A DNA stretch of 5,182 bases from Chloroflexota bacterium (lineage in GTDB: Bacteria; Chloroflexota; Anaerolineae; B4-G1). The notes under the pieces were generated by a model. The model saw nothing but the letters and a program-made list of their open reading frames with translations, was not told the origin of the DNA and did no database searches. The position numbers and the translations under genes were made by a program. Positions 1 to 5,034 of the stretch are shown in pieces. Position 1 is the stretch's first letter; the number at the start of each line of letters is the position of its first letter. The stretch is from NCBI GenBank assembly GCA_003648125.1, contig QMOE01000221.1:1-5182 (forward strand), read 5' to 3'.

Positions 1-310
1 CCGGCGACGGCGCTTCTTCCGCCACGCCCGGCGCGGCCTCTTGGAGCCAATCGGGAACCTCGGCCGGGGCGGGCACAGGCTCAACCCGCGACGGCGCTTC
101 TTCCAGCACACTCGGCGCGGCCTCTTGGAGCCAGTCGGGAACCTCGACCGGGGCGGGCACAGGCTCGACCGGCGGCGGCGCTTCTTCCGCCACGCTCGGC
201 ACGGCCTCTTGGAGCCAGTCGGGAACCTCGACCGGGGCAGGCACAGGCTCGACCGGCGACGGCGCTTCTTCCGCCACGCCCGGCGCGGCCTCTTGGAGCC
301 AGTCTGGAAC
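1..310 (-). repeat. 84-bp in-frame tandem repeat (3 full copies plus a partial one)
   Basis: An 84-bp unit (28 codons) recurs without phase change. The marker cgcttcttcc begins at 11, 95, 179 and 263, always 84 bp apart. Read on the minus strand, copies are 310-227, 226-143, 142-59 and 58 to beyond position 1. Each encodes VPDWLQEA, an Ala/Glu stretch, then VEPVPAP. Copies differ by only a few substitutions and no indels, pointing to recent unequal exchange or slippage. The array may continue past the left edge. Confidence 0.95.
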
Positions 311-871
311 CTCGGCCGGGGGTTCGGCTGAGGGTGTTGTTGGTTTGCCCTCCTCGCCGACCGGCCCCATATCCCGCAGCCAGTCGGGTATCTCAACCAT
401 CTCACCGGATTCGGCCACTGGCTCAAGTTCTTGCGTCTCGTCTACCGCCGAGGCACGGAGTTGCGACAGCCAATCTTGTGTGCTTTCCTCACTGATCTCA
501 AGAGGTTGGGCCGGCGGCTCAATCTCACCAGGTTCCTCTACCGCCGAGGCCCGAAGTCGTGATAGCCAGCTTTCCTCTCCCTCTGCTGTTTGAGCCTCTG
601 GGGCTGGCTGTTCCTCTTCTCCTCCCAGCGGGATGGTAGGCAGAGAGAACCCCTTGAGCGGAGCCGGTTTGTGCTCTTCCGCCTGGGGCGCAGGGGGCGC
701 CATCGGGACCAGGCGAGCGTTACACTTGTCACAATAAAGGTTGGCGACGGGGTTCATAGCACCGCACATTGGGCAGCGCAACGCGGTGCGCATCGGCAAT
801 GGCTCGCCACACTCGTTGCAAAAGCGGCTTCCTCTTTGGTTTACCGCCCCGCATTTTGGACAGTGAATCAT
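1..871 (-). CDS. Double zinc-ribbon protein with C-terminal PDWL repeats (partial, runs off left edge)
   Basis: The frame is open from ATG at 871 to the left edge, giving 290 codons plus one base, so the C-terminus is missing. Two four-cysteine zinc ribbons lie at the N-terminus: C4/C7/C18/C21 and C33/C36/C47/C50, each CxxC-x10-CxxC. Residues 56-100 are a Pro/Glu-rich linker. A series of Trp-Leu motifs follows, with W at 102, 134, 164, 191, 219, 247 and 275. From about residue 188 the spacing is exactly 28 residues (PDWLQEA...EEAP...EPVPAP). The acidic, proline-rich composition suggests an extended, disordered scaffold. No membrane segment is visible in the part present. The start is 11 nt after the stop of the upstream membrane-protein gene, with only a weak GAG as ribosome site, so translation is probably coupled. 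From memory, similar zinc-ribbon/DWL proteins occur in Anaerolineae, but the function is unknown. I am sure the frame is coding and unsure of its role. Confidence 0.85.
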   Translation of the reverse strand, partial: MIHCPKCGAVNQRGSRFCNECGEPLPMRTALRCPMCGAMNPVANLYCDKCNARLVPMAPPAPQAEEHKPAPLKGFSLPTIPLGGEEEQPAPEAQTAEGEESWLSRLRASAVEEPGEIEPPAQPLEISEESTQDWLSQLRASAVDETQELEPVAESGEMVEIPDWLRDMGPVGEEGKPTTPSAEPPAEVPDWLQEAAPGVAEEAPSPVEPVPAPVEVPDWLQEAVPSVAEEAPPPVEPVPAPVEVPDWLQEAAPSVLEEAPSRVEPVPAPAEVPDWLQEAAPGVAEEAPSP

Positions 872-882
872 AACACCATTAC

Positions 883-1596
883 TCAGAACTCGCTATGAGG
901 CCGGTCACCGCCGCTGAGAATCCGCAAAGCGGTAATCACCGTGCCCAACACAACCCCTAGTAGCAAACCGCGCATCCCGGCCATCCCCATTACATTGACG
1001 GCTTCGTGCCGGATGAGGGCCAGCGGCAGCCAATCCAGCCCTACGAGTGGAGTGCTGGTCAGTAGCACCCCGGCCACAATCAGAACGAAAAACCAACCCA
1101 GGATGACATCTCCCCAGCCACGCCGCGCGCGCAACAATCGAAACGCTGCCAGGGCCAACGTAAAGGCCACCAATGCAGCCAGCGATGCCCCTAGCGGCCC
1201 GATCACGCAATCGAATATCAAATAGTTGAGCGTCTCTTGTATGGGGACGTCTCCGCCCAAGCGTGTCGAAATCCCCAGGAGAGAAGGAATTGAGCCTAGC
1301 AGCATGGCGCACAAGAGTACCAGGCTGTAAAACCACCCCCGTCTCCGACGCAGCACCCGTCCGCCATGGACGCGCGCGATGTTGAATACTCCCAGAACAA
1401 AAACAAAGGCCGCCACGATCACTGCCCACCCAACCAGAACGTCGCGCAATTCGGTCGGGCGCCCTTGATAATCAACCAAAAAGGGATTCGGGAATAGATA
1501 TCCGATCAGCACGAACAAGCCCGTGATGGTCGCGATGAAAATTGGACCCCACTTTTTGACTAGCATGCTGATCAAGTTGCGTATTTGGGCCATCAT
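883..1596 (-). CDS. Six-helix integral membrane protein, function unknown
   Basis: The protein has 237 residues, starting at ATG 1596; a second ATG follows immediately (MMAQ). Hydrophobic stretches suggest six membrane helices at about 17-35, 53-73, 87-108, 129-152, 164-184 and 207-227. They are separated by basic loops such as RVLRRRR (80-86) and RLLRARR (153-159), which would place those loops in the cytoplasm. The tail LRILSGGDRPH follows the last helix. There are no catalytic motifs that I recognise. The start is 4 nt downstream of the upstream stop, with no clear Shine-Dalgarno, so translation probably depends on the preceding gene. The gene sits between the DUF6754-like gene and the zinc-ribbon gene, suggesting one membrane-associated assembly. 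The 905-1429 minus frame inside it is a shadow. Confidence 0.85.
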   Translation of the reverse strand: MMAQIRNLISMLVKKWGPIFIATITGLFVLIGYLFPNPFLVDYQGRPTELRDVLVGWAVIVAAFVFVLGVFNIARVHGGRVLRRRRGWFYSLVLLCAMLLGSIPSLLGISTRLGGDVPIQETLNYLIFDCVIGPLGASLAALVAFTLALAAFRLLRARRGWGDVILGWFFVLIVAGVLLTSTPLVGLDWLPLALIRHEAVNVMGMAGMRGLLLGVVLGTVITALRILSGGDRPHSEF

Positions 1597-1600
1597 GTTT

Positions 1601-2350
1601 CTAACTTTGCATCACTGCCAGCACCAGTATCACTAGCGCTAAAATTAGACGCAGGATGTCTTGAGCTGTCAGGCTGGCCAGGTAGCGATGTTCCCCAGTC
1701 ATCTGAGCACCGGCGGCGTACAACTCTTCGCCTACAGCCAGGCGATTGGTGACGGGGTACAACGCGCCGATAGCACCGGGGGAAGCAGCGGCGGCAGACT
1801 GAGGCAAACCGAGCCGTGCTCCTGCGTCGGCGATCAATGAGACTTGGGGACCAAAATGGCCGATCATCACGTTAGACATCACACCCCCTGCTGCGACTTG
1901 GTTTGCGGCCCCGGCCGCGTATCCCATCGGCGTAGGCGCGACAAAGCGCACCATGCTGGGTTTGTATGATTCGGCCAGGCCGCGCTGTTCGTATGCCCGG
2001 CGCATAGCGTCTTGGGCCAGAGGAAGTAACGTGGGATGGCCTACGGTGATGATAGGTGGAACGTCATAGGCTACGGCAGCATCGGCCAGCGCCTCCACAA
2101 CCTGTAGCCCGGCCAGCGACGTGACCGCATTCTCGCCGCTCAGCCCGCCGCTACCAAGCGCGATGTGGATAGTTTTTCCGCTCTCAGCAGCCTGCTTGAC
2201 CTCATTTTGCAGGTTCTGGAAAGCAGGTAGCGGGCGGATGGCCGGAAGCGCCTTCCCACGCTTGCGCATGAGCCATTGCGCCACCACCACCAGGCCTAGT
2301 ACCAGGCCGCTGATAGCCAGAGAGATGGTTGCCCATGCGTGAGTGTTCAA
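1601..2350 (-). CDS. DUF6754-like membrane-anchored protein (TTG start)
   Basis: The protein has 249 residues. A membrane helix at about 8-27 is followed by a basic RKRGK stop-transfer. A soluble domain spans about 40-222, and a second helix lies at about 232-247 at the extreme C-terminus. The soluble part has an alternating alpha/beta look. Notable segments are HIALGSGGLSG (62-72), PPIITVGHPTLLPLAQDAMRRAY (98-120, with G104/H105/P106), RFVAPTPMGYAAG (135-147), and VMIGHFG (161-167) leading to DAGARLG (175-181). From memory this matches the family called DUF6754 in Chloroflexota, which has no known function; I could not run a profile search. The start is TTG at 2350, overlapping the TGA of the upstream gene (TTGA), with an AGGAGG 7 nt upstream. 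No in-frame ATG lies near the N-terminus. The Gly-rich segment could bind a nucleotide or cofactor, but that is a guess. Confidence 0.85.
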   Translation of the reverse strand: MNTHAWATISLAISGLVLGLVVVAQWLMRKRGKALPAIRPLPAFQNLQNEVKQAAESGKTIHIALGSGGLSGENAVTSLAGLQVVEALADAAVAYDVPPIITVGHPTLLPLAQDAMRRAYEQRGLAESYKPSMVRFVAPTPMGYAAGAANQVAAGGVMSNVMIGHFGPQVSLIADAGARLGLPQSAAAASPGAIGALYPVTNRLAVGEELYAAGAQMTGEHRYLASLTAQDILRLILALVILVLAVMQS

Positions 2351-2613
2351 GCTCTAGCCTCCTCCCCCTCCAGGCATATTTCCAACCGCCTTAGCGTCTC
2401 TGGGTCGTCCAGTAGGGCCATGACTTGTCTGAACCTGGCGTCGTCTGCCACACCTGCCAACAGCGGCTGCGCCAAAACAAGCGCCTGACTGCCCAGAAAC
2501 CCGAATGGGCGGACGATCTCGATGAGCAAAAGCGCCAACGGCGAGAGGTTCAGCGCCTCAATGCGCCGTCCCCACGTCTCGATCCACGCCGGTTGCTCCA
2601 ACTCGTTTTTCAT
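2347..2613 (-). CDS. 88-aa protein of unknown function, first gene of the leftward operon
   Basis: ATG at 2613 is preceded by TGAGG with a 6-nt gap. The 88-residue product has a polar start (MKNELEQPAW), then a hydrophobic region at about 23-56 (LSPLALLLIEIVRPFGFLGSQALVLAQPLLAGV). That region is broken by R35, P36 and Q43, so it could be one imperfect helix pair or a peripheral membrane segment. A polar helical C-terminus follows (DDPETLRRLEICLEGEEARA). I recognise no family. Coding status is supported by the ribosome site, the overlap with the next gene (TTGA), and its position as first gene behind a promoter. By position it may be an accessory subunit of the DUF6754-like/membrane protein pair, which is inference only. 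The plus-strand frame 2425-2793 across it is a shadow. Confidence 0.75.
   Translation of the reverse strand: MKNELEQPAWIETWGRRIEALNLSPLALLLIEIVRPFGFLGSQALVLAQPLLAGVADDARFRQVMALLDDPETLRRLEICLEGEEARA
2358..2363 (-). promoter_or_regulatory. Shine-Dalgarno deciding the TTG start at 2350
   Basis: The minus strand reads AGGAGG at 2363-2358 inside a longer purine tract, 7 nt before TTG at 2350. It lies within the last codons of the upstream 88-aa gene. Its strength and spacing are the main reason for accepting a TTG start. Confidence 0.8.
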
Positions 2614-2619
2614 CTGGTG

Positions 2620-2624
2620 CCTCA
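2620..2624 (-). promoter_or_regulatory. Shine-Dalgarno for the 88-aa gene
   Basis: TGAGG on the minus strand ends 6 nt before ATG at 2613. The adjoining TATACT (2629-2624) resembles a -10 box. If used, it would start transcription only a few bases before the ATG and strand this ribosome site, so I prefer the more distant promoter at 2686-2713. Confidence 0.6.
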
Positions 2625-2631
2625 GTATACC

Positions 2632-2676
2632 AAAGATGTGAAAGATGCGCCAGTTTTACCAGTTACGCTTTTACGT
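2632..2676. repeat. Period-9 repeats in the leader of the leftward operon
   Basis: The plus strand reads as consecutive 9-mers: aaagatgtg, aaagatgcg, ccagtttta, ccagttacg, cttttacgt. The first pair matches at 8 of 9 positions and the second pair shares its first six bases. Three TTAC motifs start at 2656, 2663 and 2671. The block lies between the predicted leftward transcription start (about 2679) and the first gene. It may be a regulator site, or leftover tandem duplication. Confidence 0.5.
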
Positions 2677-2685
2677 GACACGCTG

Positions 2686-2713
2686 AGTATAGCACGATTT
2701 TTAGGGAGCGCAA
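2686..2713 (-). promoter_or_regulatory. Candidate sigma70-type promoter, leftward operon
   Basis: The minus strand carries TTGCGC at 2713-2708, a 16-nt spacer, and TATACT at 2691-2686 preceded by GTGC. The -10 matches the consensus at 5 of 6 positions; the -35 has the TTG core only. The predicted start is near 2679, giving a leader of about 65 nt before ATG 2613. The GC preceding the -10 box is shared with the rightward promoter. Confidence 0.5.
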
Positions 2714-2749
2714 AGGGGAATTCTGTGCATGTTTGCCCGATGTCGCGGC

Positions 2750-2778
2750 TTGCCTCTCGTGCTGCCCTCGGCTATAAT
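2750..2778 (+). promoter_or_regulatory. Sigma70-type promoter, rightward glycosyltransferase operon
   Basis: TTGCCT at 2750-2755 (4 of 6 to TTGACA), a 17-nt spacer, and a perfect TATAAT at 2773-2778 preceded by GGC. The predicted start is near 2785, giving a leader of about 19 nt that carries the Shine-Dalgarno. It also argues against a start at 2729, which would lie upstream of the promoter. Confidence 0.75.
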
Positions 2779-2792
2779 GCGCCCGTCGGCTG

Positions 2793-2798
2793 AGGAGG
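2793..2798 (+). promoter_or_regulatory. Shine-Dalgarno fixing the GT2 start at 2804
   Basis: AGGAGG lies 5 nt upstream of ATG 2804. It decides between this start and an in-frame ATG at 2729, whose extra 25 residues (MFARCRGLPL...) do not look like a glycosyltransferase N-terminus. Confidence 0.85.
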
Positions 2799-2803
2799 CC
2801 ACG

Positions 2804-3535
2804 ATGAGACTTTCGATCATCATACCGGTCTACAACGAGATTGGGACCATCACGGAAATTTTGCGGCGCGTGCGGGCGGTAGCCCTGGCAGTGCCAGCAG
2901 GTTATAGTGCAGAAAATGGCACACTCGTCAGGTTCGAGCGAGAAATCGTATTGGTTGACGATGGCTCGACGGACGGCACGCAAGAGTACCTGCGCACGCT
3001 GGAGGACGAACCGGACATAGTCGTAATCATCCACGAGCGGAACCAGGGCAAGGGGGCGGCAGTGCGCACCGGGCTGCGGCACGCCAGCGGCGACGTGATG
3101 CTAATCCAAGACGCCGATCTGGAATATGATCCCCGCGAATATCCAGCGCTCTTGCAGCCTATCGTCGAGGCCCACTCCCAAGTAGTCTACGGCTCCCGCT
3201 TCCGTGGCGGGCCGACCAAGGCCATGTTCTTTTGGCACATGCTCGGCAATCGTTTCCTCACCCTGGTGACCAATGTGCTGTACGATACTATTCTCAGCGA
3301 TATGGAGACTTGCTACAAGGTCTTTACGCGGGAGGTAGCGGAACAACTCGACCTGAAAGCGCCCGGCTGGGGCTTTGACCCCGAGATCACGGCGCAGATT
3401 CTCAAGCATGGCTATCGCATCTACGAGGTGCCTATCTCTTACTCCGGGCGGGAGTTTGAAGAGGGAAAGAAAATTAGTTGGCGTGATGGGCTGACCGTGC
3501 TGTGGACGTTGCTCAAGTACCGCTTCACACAGTGA
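2804..3535 (+). CDS. GT2 family glycosyltransferase, polyprenyl-phosphate sugar synthase-like (DPM1/GtrB type)
   Basis: The 243-residue product is a GT-A fold, family 2 enzyme expected to move a hexose from a nucleotide sugar to polyprenyl phosphate at the cytoplasmic membrane face. Visible motifs in order: IIPVYNE (6-12) opening the Rossmann-like core; VDDGSTDGT (51-59), nucleotide binding; NQGKGAAVRTG (80-90); the metal-binding DADLEYDP (103-110, D103/D105); YGSRF (129-133); DMETCYKVF (166-174); GFDPEI (190-195); and the GREFEEGKKISWRDG tail (215-229) typical of the DPM/DPG-synthase subgroup. There is no C-terminal membrane helix, unlike GtrB, so it resembles soluble DPM1. Residues 29-46 look like an insertion between the first helix and second strand. 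It starts MRLSIIIPVYNE, as is usual in the family. Its stop overlaps the next start (TGATG), linking it to the GT-C enzyme, the likely user of its product. The sugar cannot be told from sequence. Confidence 0.9.
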   Translation: MRLSIIIPVYNEIGTITEILRRVRAVALAVPAGYSAENGTLVRFEREIVLVDDGSTDGTQEYLRTLEDEPDIVVIIHERNQGKGAAVRTGLRHASGDVMLIQDADLEYDPREYPALLQPIVEAHSQVVYGSRFRGGPTKAMFFWHMLGNRFLTLVTNVLYDTILSDMETCYKVFTREVAEQLDLKAPGWGFDPEITAQILKHGYRIYEVPISYSGREFEEGKKISWRDGLTVLWTLLKYRFTQ

Positions 3536-5034
3536 TGGTTCGACGTTGGGGCAGAGCACGCTGGGCGATGGTGGTATTCCTGCTGCTGGCGTGGGCCTTG
3601 CGGCTACCCCCGCTGCTGGATAATCGCTTCCACCCCGACGAGGCGTTATACGGTTACTGGGGACTTTTGATTGGGCCGGGGCAGGACCCGTGGCTGGTGG
3701 CGGCACCGGTCTACAAGCCGCCGTTATTGCCTTATCTGATAGCGGGAGCGCAGGCGCTCTTGGGCAACCACGAGTTCACAGTGCGATTGCCCGGCTTGGC
3801 GGCGGGCGTGCTGACTGTGCCGCTGGTCGCTGCGCTGGCTCATTCCCTCTACCGCGACCGGGGGGGGGCGATGGCAGCAGCGGCAAGCGTGGCCCTTTCG
3901 CCGTTTGCCATCCTCTTCTCCGCTACCGCCTTCACCGATCCATTGATGGTGGTAATGGGCCTGGCAGCCTGTGTCGCGGCGGCCCGTGGCCGACCAGCGC
4001 GGGCTGGGTTGCTGGCAGGGCTGGCTTTGGCGACGAAACAAACGGGCCTGGTCTGGTTGCCGTTGGTTGCACTAGTCCAAATCTCGAATCCAAAAATAAA
4101 GCCCAGGGCCATCCCACTGATCATTGGTCATTGGTCACTGGTCATTTTACTGGTATTTGCCTGGGACGCGATGCGGGTGGCCCAGGGAGCGGAGAGTTTC
4201 TGGCGTATGGGCGTCACCGGCTACGGAGGGCTGCGGCTCATCTGGCCGCAAGAATTGTGGGCACGGCTGCGTGGGTGGGCTGGGCTGATGCGTTACATCT
4301 TTGTCTCGCCAGTCGTCAATGGCGCGTTGTTATTGGGGCTGCCTTTGCTGATATGGAACAGTATCCAAATCCCAAACATAAAGTCTCCGCTCTCTAACCT
4401 GGGCTGCTATACGAGAGAATCACTCGTAGACCTATTCCTCATATTTTTCTTGCTCACCTATCTTTTTCTCCATTGGCTCCTGGCCTTCCCCGTCTGGGAC
4501 CGCTACCTGTTGTCGTTAGTGCCCGTGCTGGCTATCCTCCTGGCCCGCGTTCTGGTTCTCCTCGCCTCCTACATCCGCTCCACAACTCGCAATCTGCCAT
4601 TGTTTATTGTTCATTGTTCACTGCTCGTTTCCCTGGCCCTTCCCGCATGGAACGCTTCCCACAGCCGCTACCCCGTCGGCGGCGACCACGGCGCTTACGA
4701 CGGCATTGAAAAAGTAGCCGCCTTTCTACGCGAGCTGCCCGCAGGCGCGGTAGTCTATCAGCATTGGCTGGGCTGGCAATATGCGTATTACCTGTTCGGC
4801 GGGCCTGTCTGCCTGGCCTATTGGCCGACCCCGGCGTGGCTGGCGCGGGATGTGCAGGCTTTCGGTGCGGGAGATCCGCGCTATATCACGTTCCCGTCTT
4901 GGGAGCAATCCGCCCGGGTAAAGTCGGCATTGGCCGGAGCAGGTTATGGGCTGGAGTCGGTGCTGACCACAACTCGCCGCGACGGTACCCGCTCGTTCAC
5001 CGTCTACCACATTCAAGCGTTGGAAGACCAATGA
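3535..5034 (+). CDS. GT-C integral membrane glycosyltransferase, PMT/ArnT-like (GT39/GT83 type)
   Basis: The product has 499 residues from ATG 3535, which overlaps the previous stop by one base. GTG 3532 and an upstream GTG at 3502 are alternatives I consider less likely. A helix at about 9-27 is followed by the family's first periplasmic loop with HPDEALYGYW (33-42); D35/E36 are the expected catalytic/metal-binding acidic pair. VYKPPLLPYL (59-68) and ATKQTG (166-171) are further hallmark segments. About 10-12 helices follow, then WDRY (321-324) and a soluble C-terminal part from about 385 (GAYDGIEKVAAFLRELPAG). Such enzymes transfer a sugar from a polyprenyl-phosphate donor to a lipid, protein or glycan acceptor on the outer membrane face. 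The GT2 gene just upstream plausibly makes that donor. The gene contains short duplicated heptamer-like elements and a G9 run, described separately. The acceptor is unknown. Confidence 0.9.
   Translation: MVRRWGRARWAMVVFLLLAWALRLPPLLDNRFHPDEALYGYWGLLIGPGQDPWLVAAPVYKPPLLPYLIAGAQALLGNHEFTVRLPGLAAGVLTVPLVAALAHSLYRDRGGAMAAAASVALSPFAILFSATAFTDPLMVVMGLAACVAAARGRPARAGLLAGLALATKQTGLVWLPLVALVQISNPKIKPRAIPLIIGHWSLVILLVFAWDAMRVAQGAESFWRMGVTGYGGLRLIWPQELWARLRGWAGLMRYIFVSPVVNGALLLGLPLLIWNSIQIPNIKSPLSNLGCYTRESLVDLFLIFFLLTYLFLHWLLAFPVWDRYLLSLVPVLAILLARVLVLLASYIRSTTRNLPLFIVHCSLLVSLALPAWNASHSRYPVGGDHGAYDGIEKVAAFLRELPAGAVVYQHWLGWQYAYYLFGGPVCLAYWPTPAWLARDVQAFGAGDPRYITFPSWEQSARVKSALAGAGYGLESVLTTTRRDGTRSFTVYHIQALEDQ
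3860..3868 (+). repeat. G9 homopolymer inside the GT-C gene
   Basis: Nine consecutive G residues fall in codons 109-112 (Arg-Gly-Gly-Ala), in a loop between helices. Gain or loss of one base would truncate the protein early. It could be a slippage site or an assembly-error hotspot; in the present sequence the frame is intact. Confidence 0.9.
4078..4101 (+). repeat. Intragenic repeat A, copy 1
   Basis: This encodes Q-I-S-N-P-K-I-K (residues 182-189 of the GT-C protein). Apart from a 6-nt insertion (tcgaat) it matches copy 2 at 17 of 18 positions, in the same reading frame. It is A-rich and unlike the surrounding GC-rich gene, and resembles CCAAATC-type heptamer runs. Confidence 0.75.
4117..4146 (+). 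repeat. Intragenic heptamer array B, copy 1
   Basis: Four consecutive heptamers CTGATCA, TTGGTCA, TTGGTCA, CTGGTCA occupy 4117-4144. The 4123-4146 segment encodes I-G-H-W-S-L-V-I (197-204) within a predicted membrane helix. It matches copy 2 at 20 of 24 positions, and starts 15 nt after repeat A copy 1. Confidence 0.85.
4366..4383 (+). repeat. Intragenic repeat A, copy 2
   Basis: This 18-nt segment encodes Q-I-P-N-I-K (residues 278-283), 288 bp after copy 1 and in the same frame. It differs from copy 1 by one substitution and the missing 6 nt. It lies in a predicted loop after a hydrophobic helix (LLLGLPLLIW). Confidence 0.75.
4599..4629 (+). repeat. Intragenic heptamer array B, copy 2
   Basis: Heptamers ATTGTTT, ATTGTTC, ATTGTTC, ACTGCTC occupy 4599-4626. 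The 4606-4629 part encodes I-V-H-C-S-L-L-V (358-365), lying exactly 483 bp (161 codons) after its counterpart in copy 1. It falls in a predicted membrane helix. Confidence 0.85.

Noticed and set aside
1..310. Regular 84-bp repetition as a CRISPR-like array
   Set aside because: There are no unique spacers; the whole period is conserved and is in frame with an open reading frame.
41..593. Plus-strand open frames 41-331 and 345-593
   Set aside because: They are shadows of the minus-strand zinc-ribbon gene; the first is Arg/Gly-rich only because it reads the repeat backwards.
905..1429. 174-aa minus-strand frame
   Set aside because: It overlaps the six-helix membrane protein in another frame, with no ribosome site and no helical or domain pattern.
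2624..2629. TATACT directly before the 88-aa gene as its main promoter
   Set aside because: It has a poor -35 and would start the transcript after the ribosome site; the upstream TATACT at 2686-2691 fits better.
2729..2803. N-terminal extension of the GT2 protein from ATG 2729
   Set aside because: It lies upstream of the TATAAT promoter, lacks a ribosome site, and would place 25 unrelated residues before the normal family start MRLSIIIPVYNE.
3690..4397. 235-aa plus-strand frame inside the GT-C gene
   Set aside because: It is low-complexity Gly/Ala/Arg in another frame of a gene with clear family motifs.
4407..4428. Inverted repeat tacgag / ctcgta around agaatca in the GT-C gene
   Set aside because: A 6-bp stem within normal coding sequence, with no other signal around it; expected by chance.
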